Part shown: positions 53,172 to 62,041 of the stretch, piece after piece
How the letters are laid out: every line of letters begins with the position of its first letter
How positions within the stretch are numbered: position 1 is the stretch's first letter
Assembly (NCBI GenBank): GCA_902774145.1
Contig: CACYHC010000018.1
Location: 1-64,000 of the forward strand
Direction: 5' to 3'
Length of the DNA stretch: 64,000 bases
Source of the DNA: an uncultured Bacteroidia bacterium
GTDB taxonomy: Bacteria > Bacteroidota > Bacteroidia > Bacteroidales > UBA932
Program-made: the position numbers and the translations under genes
Notes under the pieces: generated by a model
What the model saw: only the letters and a program-made list of their open reading frames with translations
The model's database searches: none
Told to the model about the DNA's origin: nothing

Positions 53172-54482
53172 CTATTTATATGGGTATTTCTGATATGGCT
53201 TGCCGGATTGGACGAGCGTGGTGTAAAAATTGATTTCCTCGTAACTCATTCCGGAAAAATCAGGCAGGTTGCGGATGATTGCGTACATTTCCGGTGTCAT
53301 CGAATTATAGAGTTGTTCGCTGTGCGCATAAAATTCTTCCGCTTGTTTGCGGTCAGGAATCTGCGCTTTGAGTTTCTTTTGCAGAGCACTGTATTCTTTC
53401 GTAAACTCCGTCATATCCGCCTGTGCGAACAACTGATAAGCTTCGCGTCGGATTTTGCGGATATAGCACTGCTTTAGCGCTTCGAACTGTGCGTCTGCAT
53501 CGGCTAAGAATTTTTCAGCCGCTTCAATCCTGGAACGCTCCGCTTCCTGTTCCGCCTTTATCGAGGAAAGTTCATTCTCCGCTGTTTCATACTTCTCTTG
53601 GACAATCGCCAGTTCCACCTCCGTTGCCTGGTGCCTGGCTTCGATGCGTGCGACTTCCTGCCTTGTCACATAAATTCCGGCGAAAATGCCGCTCAAAACC
53701 AGGCAAGTTAACATAATACTGGGCACCAGCCAACCCAGGTTCTTTCTGAGTTGAAATGCCCTGGCCAGTTCCTCTATATTCGCATATCTGTCCTCCGGAA
53801 GCGCAGCCGTACATTTTCGTACAATCATTCTGTAACGCTCCGGAAATACTAAGGCGATGATTTTGCCGATTGAATAGATATCGCTGCGGCCATCCAGTGC
53901 CGGACTCCCCTGCTTCAGTTCCGGAGATGCGTATGACAGCGTGCATCCCAACGTACGGGCGAGGAAATGCGCATCGTCGTTACTTAAACCGAAGTCTATG
54001 ATTTTCAGGTTATTACCCTTTCTTGAGACAAGGATATTCCCCGGCTTTAGGTCATTATGGATAATGTTCTTGCCGTGCAGGTAATCCACTGCAGAAAGCA
54101 ACTGGCGCAGGATTCTGTACTTGGCTTTCCGCTCCGGCTGAGTGCCCAGAAAGTCCGTTAACTCCATACCGTCCACATACTCCAGTACGATTGATGGCCC
54201 CAGGCCGGAAATTGCCTCGAAAGCATAGACGGAAGCGATGTTGGGATGCTCCAGTCCGGAGGCGATTTCGTACTCCCGCTTCAAGATTTCCGGGAAAGCA
54301 GGTGAATCGCTGCAGGCGCTTTTCAGGAGGTAATACCTGCCGTTTTTCGCTGCCCGGTAGGTACTGGCGTACGTGCCCCGGTGAAGAAGCGTGATGGCGG
54401 TATAACCGCTCTCCCCTGCCCCGGTCTTCACATCGACAGGAAAAATTTCAGATTCCGTTGGCAACTTGTCGTAAAAAGGCAT
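53172..54482 (-). CDS. Transmembrane Ser/Thr protein kinase with coiled-coil tail
   Basis: 436 aa. Seen: kinase domain about 25-230 with Lys54 (YYLLK), HGKNIIHNDLKPGNIL (catalytic Asp144; the Arg of HRD is Asn, so not an RD kinase), KIIDFGLSND (DFG 163-165), and a SYASPELKQG activation segment with RSDIYSIGKI; one membrane helix about 249-272; then coiled coil (275-345, Glu/Arg/Ala-rich) and a helical end. Hanks-type architecture with the sensor outside the membrane. Divergent from the gene at 54530 with two overlapping promoters and palindromic sites between. Confidence 0.9.
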   Translation of the reverse strand: MPFYDKLPTESEIFPVDVKTGAGESGYTAITLLHRGTYASTYRAAKNGRYYLLKSACSDSPAFPEILKREYEIASGLEHPNIASVYAFEAISGLGPSIVLEYVDGMELTDFLGTQPERKAKYRILRQLLSAVDYLHGKNIIHNDLKPGNILVSRKGNNLKIIDFGLSNDDAHFLARTLGCTLSYASPELKQGSPALDGRSDIYSIGKIIALVFPERYRMIVRKCTAALPEDRYANIEELARAFQLRKNLGWLVPSIMLTCLVLSGIFAGIYVTRQEVARIEARHQATEVELAIVQEKYETAENELSSIKAEQEAERSRIEAAEKFLADADAQFEALKQCYIRKIRREAYQLFAQADMTEFTKEYSALQKKLKAQIPDRKQAEEFYAHSEQLYNSMTPEMYAIIRNLPDFSGMSYEEINFYTTLVQSGKPYQKYPYK

Positions 54483-54490
54483 AATTAGGC

Positions 54491-54526
54491 TTTGTTTGCA
54501 AAATTAATACTTTTTAAATTTGCAAA
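54491..54526. promoter_or_regulatory. Overlapping divergent promoters with two TTTGCAAA palindromes
   Basis: Plus strand: TTTG 54491-54494, N20, TAAATTTG 54515-54522, 7 nt before the ATG at 54530. Minus strand: TAATTTTG at 54499-54506 serving the kinase. Two copies of the self-complementary TTTGCAAA (54495-54502 and 54519-54526), centre to centre 24 bp apart, lie on the promoters and could be operator sites for the divergent regulator; that is inference. Confidence 0.6.
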
Positions 54527-54529
54527 GAA

Positions 54530-55105
54530 ATGGCTGTAGATATCAAATCCCCCGAAATTGCGGCGCTTCGTGAAGCTGTAGAGCAGAAACTTGGCTTCAA
54601 AGTGCTGACTCCGCGTCATTTCACAGCACTGGCGGAGGCCGTGGAGAACGAGTTGCGCGAATATCTGTCCGAAACCACACTTCAGCGCCTTTGGGAATAC
54701 AAGAAAGGCTACAACAGCGTTGCGCTCCATACCCTGAACGTACTCAGCCGCTATTGCGGTTATACTGAGTGGAATTCCTTCTGCTCACATATCCGGGCAG
54801 AATCGCAGGTGGAATCCGAACTCTTTACCGGTGACAGCCTGGATATCGGCAAACTCAAGCCGGGAACGAAAATCAAAATCGCCTGGCGGCCGGACCGCGT
54901 CTGCATCATCGAATACCTTGGGAATTTCCGATTCTGCGCCATTGAAACCCATAACTCCAAACTCGCTGCCGGCGACACTTTCACCTGTCATCATATCCAA
55001 CTGGGGCGCGAGATGCACCTGGACGATCTGGTCCGCGGTGGTGCCGACATGAGTTACGTCATCGGCACCCGCAACGGCCTCACCAGGCTGACGGTGATGG
55101 GATGA
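54530..55105 (+). CDS. Putative HTH-containing regulator paired with the kinase
   Basis: 191 aa, not firmly recognised. Seen: amino half with LTPRHFTALAEAVENEL and LSETTLQRLWEYKKGYNSVALHTLNVLSRYCGYTEWNSFCSH, the 'tl.RlwGY....... tLd.l.ryLGy..W..F' pattern that recurs in Bacteroidota and resembles a helix-turn-helix. The carboxy half (about 95-191) is beta-rich (LKPGTKIKIAWRPDRVCIIEYLGN..) and could be an SH3/OB-like ligand module. Divergent from the Ser/Thr kinase, suggesting a functional pair. Leaderless promoter layout. Confidence 0.6.
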   Translation: MAVDIKSPEIAALREAVEQKLGFKVLTPRHFTALAEAVENELREYLSETTLQRLWEYKKGYNSVALHTLNVLSRYCGYTEWNSFCSHIRAESQVESELFTGDSLDIGKLKPGTKIKIAWRPDRVCIIEYLGNFRFCAIETHNSKLAAGDTFTCHHIQLGREMHLDDLVRGGADMSYVIGTRNGLTRLTVMG

Positions 55106-55401
55106 TTAAGCGAGGACGATTGCTGGGCTGATATTTAAACGAGATGAGATTTTTTTCGCCTGCTCACCATCTCCTTCTGGCTCCAGTTATTCTCAGACAA
55201 CCGTGCATTCATCGTCTTTGTTAATGTGGGAACCTCGATGGGATAATGCTCCTGTTCATATTCCTCTACCAGCGCAGACAGGACATCCAACTCCAGTAAA
55301 CGGGGATCATCCGCCGGCGTATTCTCATCCGTGGCGAAGAAAAGCTCATCTAAGCAGGTCATTATCGCATTGTGCTGTTTTTCATCTTCAATCTGTGCCA
55401 T
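55106..55401 (-). pseudogene. Remnant of a HigA-like antitoxin/regulator with internal deletion
   Basis: Seen: an intact start (MAQIEDEKQHNAIMTCLDELF..) and LDVLSALVEEYEQEHYPIEVPTLTKTMNARLSENNWSQKEM, which is the amino half of HigA-type antitoxins (ELDVLVLLIEDYE.KHYPI.P..P). The helix-turn-helix then breaks into a short tail and stop at 55135. In the next frame the sequence reads EQAKKISSRLNISPAIVLA then stop (55106), which resembles the last residues of HTH-ImmA/IrrE antitoxins ('ISPAIVAGRLQ'). So an internal deletion plus frameshift has left two ends of one gene. No HigB toxin is adjacent. Confidence 0.6.
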
Positions 55402-55425
55402 ACTTGCCAGTATAGAAGGCCATTA

Positions 55426-57507
55426 CTAATCATGAACTGGACGAATAGTCAATCCTAAACTTCGATCAGTTTTATCGAAATACACACTCCCACCAAAGTC
55501 GAAGCGCCATGCTGCGTAAGGATTATTAGGCACAAGTGATGATGTCCAATAGAGACCGTAGTTTCCCCTATGAGTCATTTGTGAATCAGAATAATATCCT
55601 GCAATTGGAAGAATGATAGATGCGTCAGTATAACCGGCTTTTTTACTCGTTACACGAAATACCGCAATGCCATTTTCTGTGGTCCGTTGCCAGGAACAAT
55701 CATTGATTAATTCTTTTGCCTCATCAAGACTCGGAAAACGCCAGCCACCGCCAAGATTTAGTGATACCACATCATCAGATAAAAGAAGCTCGGTAATATT
55801 ATCAACAACTCCGTATGAAGAAAGAGTGTTATACTTTGTTAACGTAGTCTTGGAGCCATCGCACCACTTATATTCAGCCCATGAATAGTCCGTCTTAGTT
55901 TCTAGCTCTCCCCACGCATAGTAATCACCATACTCTTCAGGAGTAGATGCACCGAGGTTGCAAGTAGCCCATAATACGGATAATCCCAAATCTACCGATC
56001 CTGGGATTTGCTCAATTCTGAAAATTCTTGATACAAGGGTAGGCCAGGCAGTTTTGTACGCGCTTACATACTCCTTCTTTACAAAGAAATTACAAGTCGT
56101 TCCGGTAAGTGCGTCCAATCCGATTACCGGAGGGTTTATCGGCTCTAGCGCCATCTTTTCTAATCCAGAGCAGTTGTAGAAAGCCCAAGCATTAAAGGAT
56201 TCCACATTTTGGGGAATGGTGAGTTCAGTAAGTTCTTCATCGTCCAAATATAAATGTCCTTCCGTTGCTGCATTAAAGGGGGCCGCTCCAACATTTTCAT
56301 ACTGGATATTAAGCCATGCTGTAACATCGGATATCCCTACATTAACAAGAGCTGTACAGCCGGAAAAAGCGTCCCTGCCAATTGATTTCAAACTCAGAGG
56401 GAAAGAGATACTTTTCAATCTTATCCTATCCTTAAACCATTCTGATGGAATTTCTTTTACATCCGTGAAATAGCAGAACTCATCAAATGATGTATATAGT
56501 TTACTTGAAAATGCCGTACTGATGTCTATGACGTCAGCTGCTTCTGCATAGGAGAGTTCTCCATCGCCGTTGGTATCAAAAGCGTTTACGCAACTGGATT
56601 TAACCCCGGAATCTGCAAAATCAATAATCCCATCGGGGTTGTTGCCTCCATAAACATAGGCAATCCCCTCATCTATGTTTTCTAAAAGACCAAATGCTGC
56701 ACGGCGAACGGTGATTGTATTTTTCAACTGCTTCTTAGCAATCTTTCCTACTGTGCGCAATGAGACAGTAATGCCCTCAGAATGAGTATTCGGCAGCATT
56801 GCGGCAAAATACTTAACACCAGGAACAAATCCGCCATTCGGAGCACGTATTATAACAGAATCCGATGGTTCAGAGATTTCCAAAATCTGGGGGCGCCTGT
56901 CTTCTCCAAAACCCAATTTCACTTTTCCTGCCATAGGGACTCCGTTATTTGACTTAAAGATGACTTTGATGACACCCGGTCTGGTAACACTGAAACAGGC
57001 ACCACCACAAACATTATAGAATTGCAGGTCGAGGGTGCTACTACGGGCTACCGCCGGGAAGAACTTTTCCTCAAACGTTCCCGGAATCCCACTCTGCATA
57101 GCTGACAATGTAAGCGTAACACTATTGCCGTCGCAAGAATTTTTTTCATTATACGGATAAATAGCCCAATAATCAGCAGAAGCATTTACCTGTTCAATTT
57201 TACCAGTAAGCACTGTGAGACATCCTTTGAAAGTAGCCGATGATGAAGCTTCGGTATTTGTTGAAATAAAATGTCCGGCAAAACCGCTTCCGCAGAAAAT
57301 GTTAATCTCTTCCCCAGGCGACCACCAGATTGATTTACCGTCTTCTTGAAGAGAAGTTCTAGCATCTGATTCCAATTCGTCGGCCCATGCAGCTGTGAAC
57401 TTAAGCCATTGATTCTTAGATAAGGGAATAACGTTATCAGAGAATCTCGAACATGAAAACGCCGAAATAAGTATTATGATAATACTAAATACATTTATCT
57501 GTTTCAT
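55426..57507 (-). CDS. Large surface lipoprotein: fimbrillin-like, EF-hand, LRR and FISUMP domains
   Basis: 693 aa. Seen: lipobox (ISAFSCS), a fimbrillin/Mfa-like beta domain (about 30-280, ending VRRAAFGLLENID), an EF-hand/dockerin-like calcium loop DTNGDGELSYAEA (about 322), BspA-type LRR region (about 345-470: LKSISFPLSLKSIGRDAFSGCTALVNVGI, LTIPQNVESFNAWAFYNCSGLEKM), then a FISUMP domain (VDLGLSVLWATCNLGASTPEEYGDYYAWGE, WRFPSLDEA, YWTSSL) to the end. Probably surface-exposed. Closely related to the larger gene at 57.7 kb. No gene is seen in the 206 bp between them. Confidence 0.85.
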   Translation of the reverse strand: MKQINVFSIIIILISAFSCSRFSDNVIPLSKNQWLKFTAAWADELESDARTSLQEDGKSIWWSPGEEINIFCGSGFAGHFISTNTEASSSATFKGCLTVLTGKIEQVNASADYWAIYPYNEKNSCDGNSVTLTLSAMQSGIPGTFEEKFFPAVARSSTLDLQFYNVCGGACFSVTRPGVIKVIFKSNNGVPMAGKVKLGFGEDRRPQILEISEPSDSVIIRAPNGGFVPGVKYFAAMLPNTHSEGITVSLRTVGKIAKKQLKNTITVRRAAFGLLENIDEGIAYVYGGNNPDGIIDFADSGVKSSCVNAFDTNGDGELSYAEAADVIDISTAFSSKLYTSFDEFCYFTDVKEIPSEWFKDRIRLKSISFPLSLKSIGRDAFSGCTALVNVGISDVTAWLNIQYENVGAAPFNAATEGHLYLDDEELTELTIPQNVESFNAWAFYNCSGLEKMALEPINPPVIGLDALTGTTCNFFVKKEYVSAYKTAWPTLVSRIFRIEQIPGSVDLGLSVLWATCNLGASTPEEYGDYYAWGELETKTDYSWAEYKWCDGSKTTLTKYNTLSSYGVVDNITELLLSDDVVSLNLGGGWRFPSLDEAKELINDCSWQRTTENGIAVFRVTSKKAGYTDASIILPIAGYYSDSQMTHRGNYGLYWTSSLVPNNPYAAWRFDFGGSVYFDKTDRSLGLTIRPVHD

Positions 57508-57713
57508 TGTGATTAAACAATTAATTCCATTATCTTAACTGAACAGCTACTCGAAGAAATAACGAATCTAACACTTTCAGATACCTCATTTCTTGTGCAT
57601 CAAATTGATTACGAAATGCATTAAACACCCGTCTGGGAATCAGCATAATAGGACTCAAAAAGATGAATAGCATTATAATTAATCATATCTATGTGTGTCG
57701 CTAAGATTAACTA

Positions 57714-60700
57714 TTACTCTGTGACTGGACGTACAGTTAGCCCGTTGCATCGAGAAAATTGAGAAGAATAAGAAGAAGATCTGTTAACATCAACGGAATT
57801 AAATTGTACGCCCATAGCATTAGACTGATTACTGCTGAGGGAAGAAGACCAATAGTAGCCCTTAGAATCTTCATCTGTGATATCTGTACCTGTTCGTTCG
57901 CCAGCAGCTGGAAGAAATATCCATTTATCGGTAAATCCTTCTATTTTACTTGTCACCTTTCTTCCGTTTACACCGTTGAACGTTGTCCATTCCCAGATAC
58001 ACTTTTCCCTTAGTTCAGTCCACTCCTCATCTGTAGGCATACGCCAACTTCCACCCAGGGCAGCGTTAGCGGCATCGTCCTCAAAATCAAGTAAGGTTTT
58101 GTTATCGCCGCCGCCAAAGAAAGGGCTATTGTAGTAATATTTAGTGAGCATAATAACATTTTTACCCCATTTATAGGTATCGAAGGTATAATCGCTCTTA
58201 GATTCCGTCTCTCCCCAAGCATAGTAGTCACCATATTCCTCCGGAATGGTAGCAGAGAGGTTGAACGACGCCCATTTAACACTCAGTCCAAGGTCCACTT
58301 TTTTCGGGGATGGTTTAACAGTTATCGTACATTGTGCAGTAAATTCACCATCGACCGTGGTCGCGGTAATGGTTGCCACGCCAGCCTTTATCCCTGAAAC
58401 GATACCCTCAGAACTTACAGTCGCAATTGACATATCAGAAGAAGTCCAAACTACTGACTTGTCCGTAGCATCCATTGGATAAACATCCGCTGATAATGCC
58501 TTGGGCGTTCCGTTCTCAAACAACACAAGTTCGGATTTATCAAAAGATAAACTTTGGACAGGAATAATTACTGAGACATTGCAGGTCGCAGTATGGCCGC
58601 CGTCAATAGAAGTAACGGTAATTGTAGCCGTTCCTGTTGTTTTTGCCGTTATAGTTCCATCCTCATTCGCATTGATTATAAAAGAATTGGAACTCCTTAC
58701 ACTGAATCCACGTTCGCTAGAATTCACAGGGTTAAATGTAACCTTTATCGACTCTGTGTTTCCTTTAACGATTTTCAGATCTGTTATGCTTATATCGTTC
58801 ACATGAATAAAATCTCCATATACTGGCCTAATCGACAAACCATATGATCGAAAATTTGTATTTCGATTTACTTTGTTAGAGGAAAAATGTATGCTTCGTG
58901 CTTCTTGGGGCTGATATGCATTACAGACAGATGACCAATAATCTCCCTGGGTAGATAAACCTGATTGTGTTGTTCCATTCCAGAATCCAGATGCGGGGAG
59001 AAATATCCAATTATCGGTATACCCTGTCTTGTTGCTGGAAATTTTTATCCCATAAACTCCATTAATAGACGTCCACTGCCAGGTACAGTTTTCTCTAAGT
59101 TCAGCCCATTCGGTATCTGACGGAATTCGCCATTGGTCATCAAGCATATACAACGCGGCATCATCTTCCGGGTCTGTTATCATTTTATTGTCTTGGAATG
59201 ATTGGGCCCCATATTCCGGAATCGAACAGTATTTGGTAAGTGAGTGGTCGTTACCCCCACACCAAATGTATTTTCCCCAAGAGTAATTGTCTTTTGGTAC
59301 AACTTCACTCCATGAGTAATAAAATCCCGGATCTGATTCGTTAAAAGCACCAAGGTTGAAAACTCCCCATTTAACTGAAAGCCCAAGGTCAATCATCTCT
59401 TGAAGAAAACTTTCTTGAACGATTCTCTGCGAAAAATCTTTCCAGGAAGATTTATATGTTTTCAGACATTCTTTCCATACATAGAAGAAGCATCTGGTTC
59501 CAGTAAAAGCGTCTTGTCCAAGAACAGGTGGAACGGTCGGCTCAAGAATCATCTTTTTTACCCCTGTGCAATTATGGAAAGTATATTGTTTGATTTTTGT
59601 TACATCTTCAGGAATAAGTATCTCTGTGACTTCTTTATCGTTAATATACAACATTCCTTCTCCGCTGGCATTAAAAGGTGCACTCGGACGGTTTTTGTAG
59701 TCAAGGTCCATCCAGACAGATAGATTAGGAATATGGACCTTCGTTAATGCTTTGCATCCGTTAAAGGCTTCATTTCCTATTATCTTCAGGGATTCAGGGA
59801 GAGTAACATCGTTAATACCAGCGCAATTATAGAAACGGTATCGACTAATTTCAGTAACTCCTTCAGGTATAATTATTTTCGTGATTTCAACACCATCTAT
59901 GTACAGATGTCCGTCACTACTAGAATAGAAAGGAGAACAGTAAACATCCGGAAACGATAAATTGAACCAAAAATCTACACTTGGGATTTGCACTGATTTT
60001 AAGTTCTTACACCCATAAAAAGCACCATTCCCTATACTAGTTATGTTTTTGGAAAATGAGATGGCTTCTAACTTTGATTTCCCCTTAAACCAGCCAGCGG
60101 GAATTTCAGTTATGCCGGTGAAGAAACAGAATTCATTAAATGATGTGTAATCGGTCTTAGTGAACGCTTTACTTATGTCTGTTACGGCCGCGGCTTCGGC
60201 AATTGAAAGTTCTCCATCGTCGTTAGTATCAAATGCCGCGATGCAATCTTCTTTAATGATTTGATCGGCGAATTCAATGATTCCATTAGGGTCTGCATCA
60301 AGCTGAAAATCGTCATCTTCATATTCAAGCTCCATATCAATTTGATTAAGGATCCCGAACGTGGAACGCCGGACTGCAATCGGACTGGACAGAATTTTAC
60401 ATGCCTTTTTCTCTTTTGTCCGTAATATCATCCTTATTCCCTCATCGTGTTCCTGCGGAATCATTGCAGCAAAATAATTATTTCCAGGGATGAAACCACC
60501 TTCGGGTGCATATACGACGATTGAGTCTACGGGATTAGAGATTTCAAGAATTTCCGGCTTTCCATCTTCACCAAAGGAAACGCGTATTCTCCCAGCCATG
60601 GGATTACCTCCTATGGATTTGAACACTATACTCCTTACACCTTCATGATTTACGCTAAAGCGCGCACCGCCGCAAACATTATAGAACGAAAGATTAAAAG

Positions 60701-61172
60701 AGGAACTACGAGCAATTGCAGGGAATGATTTATCAGAGAAGGTCCCAGAAACGGCGCTTTGCGCTGAAGATACCGTCAGGGTCACACTTTTCCCGTCGCA
60801 ACTGTTGGTGGTATTATATGGATAAACCGCCCAATACTGTGACGCCGAGTTATCTTCTCCCGCTCCAGTAACGACTGTAAGGCTCCCCTGAAAGGTGGCA
60901 AATTCAGACGCTTCCTCATTGGTTGAGGTAAATTTTCCGGCAAAACGGCTTCCATAAAAGGCGTTTATTTTTTCGTTCGCCGTCCACCAGATACTTTTCC
61001 CATCTTCCTGAAGTGCGGTGCGACTCCCTGGGAGATTTTCATTTGACCAGGCGGCAACGAATTCAACATCAAGGTTGGCGGTATTGATGTTCAGAACGAT
61101 TTCTTCTTCCCTACTGCAGGAACATGCAATAATAGTAAATAGTACAAAGATTTTTTTTCGGAATGCACTCAT
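57714..61172 (-). CDS. Very large surface lipoprotein, paralogue with two FISUMP and two Big2 domains
   Basis: 1152 aa from ATG 61172 (an in-frame start 93 nt upstream would precede the signal peptide). Seen: lipobox (IIACSCS); fimbrillin-like domain about 25-290; EF-hand DTNDDGELSIAEA; BspA LRRs (SFSKNITSIGNGAFYGCKNLKSVQI, TEISRYRFYNCAGINDVTL); FISUMP 1 (about 605-780, IDLGLSVKWGVFNLGAFNESDPGFYYSWSE); two Ig-like Big2 domains (about 785-945, VWTSSDMSIATVSSEGIVSGIKAGVATITATT); FISUMP 2 (VDLGLSVKWASFNLSATIPEEYGDYYAWGE) to the end. It shares the whole amino half with the 55.4 kb gene and looks like a domain-duplicated relative. Likely adhesive or ligand-binding. Confidence 0.85.
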   Translation of the reverse strand: MSAFRKKIFVLFTIIACSCSREEEIVLNINTANLDVEFVAAWSNENLPGSRTALQEDGKSIWWTANEKINAFYGSRFAGKFTSTNEEASEFATFQGSLTVVTGAGEDNSASQYWAVYPYNTTNSCDGKSVTLTVSSAQSAVSGTFSDKSFPAIARSSSFNLSFYNVCGGARFSVNHEGVRSIVFKSIGGNPMAGRIRVSFGEDGKPEILEISNPVDSIVVYAPEGGFIPGNNYFAAMIPQEHDEGIRMILRTKEKKACKILSSPIAVRRSTFGILNQIDMELEYEDDDFQLDADPNGIIEFADQIIKEDCIAAFDTNDDGELSIAEAAAVTDISKAFTKTDYTSFNEFCFFTGITEIPAGWFKGKSKLEAISFSKNITSIGNGAFYGCKNLKSVQIPSVDFWFNLSFPDVYCSPFYSSSDGHLYIDGVEITKIIIPEGVTEISRYRFYNCAGINDVTLPESLKIIGNEAFNGCKALTKVHIPNLSVWMDLDYKNRPSAPFNASGEGMLYINDKEVTEILIPEDVTKIKQYTFHNCTGVKKMILEPTVPPVLGQDAFTGTRCFFYVWKECLKTYKSSWKDFSQRIVQESFLQEMIDLGLSVKWGVFNLGAFNESDPGFYYSWSEVVPKDNYSWGKYIWCGGNDHSLTKYCSIPEYGAQSFQDNKMITDPEDDAALYMLDDQWRIPSDTEWAELRENCTWQWTSINGVYGIKISSNKTGYTDNWIFLPASGFWNGTTQSGLSTQGDYWSSVCNAYQPQEARSIHFSSNKVNRNTNFRSYGLSIRPVYGDFIHVNDISITDLKIVKGNTESIKVTFNPVNSSERGFSVRSSNSFIINANEDGTITAKTTGTATITVTSIDGGHTATCNVSVIIPVQSLSFDKSELVLFENGTPKALSADVYPMDATDKSVVWTSSDMSIATVSSEGIVSGIKAGVATITATTVDGEFTAQCTITVKPSPKKVDLGLSVKWASFNLSATIPEEYGDYYAWGETESKSDYTFDTYKWGKNVIMLTKYYYNSPFFGGGDNKTLLDFEDDAANAALGGSWRMPTDEEWTELREKCIWEWTTFNGVNGRKVTSKIEGFTDKWIFLPAAGERTGTDITDEDSKGYYWSSSLSSNQSNAMGVQFNSVDVNRSSSYSSQFSRCNGLTVRPVTE

Positions 61173-61325
61173 ATTCTCAATACCATTTATCGTATTCAAT
61201 ATACTCAATCTCTCCACTGCCAGGGGAAGTGTTATGGCACACTTGTTCCCAGCTTGAAAATTCATAAATCAAGGACTGGGGTGGAAGATACGATTTCACA
61301 GAGCTGTTTTCCATTGATAAAGTGA

Positions 61326-61679
61326 TTATTTCCCTTTAATTTTGAACACATGAAGGTTACCGTCCAACACCTGAAATTCACATTCAAGTTGAAGACTTTC
61401 AGTAAGATGAAAGCGTTCGATAAATGGTTCCCTGATGCTTTTTACACTCGCAAGAGTAACATCACTCGAATTGAGTGTGTCATTGTATGTACGTAGGCCC
61501 GAACGATATTTGTCATAGATTTCAGAAGAATAGATTAGGCCGGTCTTAGGATCCATATACTCTAAATGAATATGACTTGCCGGTGGGACATTGTTCGGTA
61601 AATACAAAGCGCGAAAAGTTAAATCATTTGTATTCCCATTACGATGCCTGGGAAACACTTCCAACTTAATGTTTTTCAT
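61326..61679 (-). CDS. Hypothetical 117-aa protein
   Basis: Not recognised. Seen: a beta-rich sequence without signal peptide or membrane helix, with SHIHLEYMDPKTGLIYSSEIYDKYRSG and a Leu/Glu-rich end (FHLTESLQLECEFQVLDGN). Start ATG at 61679. Same strand as the two surface lipoproteins, 153 bp before the large one, so perhaps an accessory product of that locus. AT-rich codon use like its neighbours. Confidence 0.45.
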   Translation of the reverse strand: MKNIKLEVFPRHRNGNTNDLTFRALYLPNNVPPASHIHLEYMDPKTGLIYSSEIYDKYRSGLRTYNDTLNSSDVTLASVKSIREPFIERFHLTESLQLECEFQVLDGNLHVFKIKGK

Positions 61680-61715
61680 AGATAATCACTTCCCCGGTCG
61701 ACTCTCACCGGAACC

Positions 61716-61976
61716 TAATAACAAAAGAAAGCGTGAGCCGGATTAGTCTTATTGTCCTAACTCGGCTCTGGACGGCCAGAAGAAACAAAATAAGATTGGT
61801 CCTAAACCCACACTTTCTGCTATAGGTATGACCGTAAAGGCCAGAGATATAGCCGAAGCAGGCGTCGGAGCTCATCCTTGTTTCTTGTGAATTGTCCAGA
61901 TTCAGTTAGGAACGGATAAAGCTAAACGCTTTCTATGTATGTTTTTGCACCGGAACGGGAGACCCGCCCCGATGCA
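61716..61976 (-). ncRNA. Candidate structured RNA: long rod-like hairpin
   Basis: This 362-bp gene-free stretch (61680-62041) holds nested long-range helices. Seen as plus-strand pairs: 61726-61734/61926-61934 (9 bp), 61755-61762/61904-61911 (8 bp), 61767-61773/61894-61900 (7 bp), 61780-61788/61878-61886 (9 bp), plus an apical hairpin GCTATA/TATAGC (61819-61824/61848-61853). A further 14-bp hairpin at 61946-61976 pairs fully only on the minus strand, where three C-A mismatches become G-U pairs. A perfect -7 element precedes it and the 3' side is U-rich (TTTCTTTTGTTATT). Not matched by eye to 6S, RNase P, tmRNA or SRP RNA. Confidence 0.5.
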
Positions 61977-61980
61977 ATGC

Positions 61981-61988
61981 CAAAGATA
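61981..61988 (-). promoter_or_regulatory. Bacteroidota -7 element (TATCTTTG) of the candidate RNA
   Basis: Perfect TAnnTTTG, 4 nt before the 14-bp hairpin, placing transcription start at the beginning of the folded region. No convincing -33 element. Confidence 0.4.
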
Positions 61989-62041
61989 TGATTTATTTTT
62001 CAAATCTCCGACAAGGACCAATCTTTATTTGTTGATGGTAT

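Noticed and set aside
61716-61976. 6S RNA, RNase P RNA, tmRNA or retron RNA
   Set aside because: None of the conserved blocks of RNase P, tmRNA or SRP RNA is visible. The large internal loop expected of 6S is partly paired (TTAG/CTAA). No reverse transcriptase is within the window. Left as an unclassified candidate.
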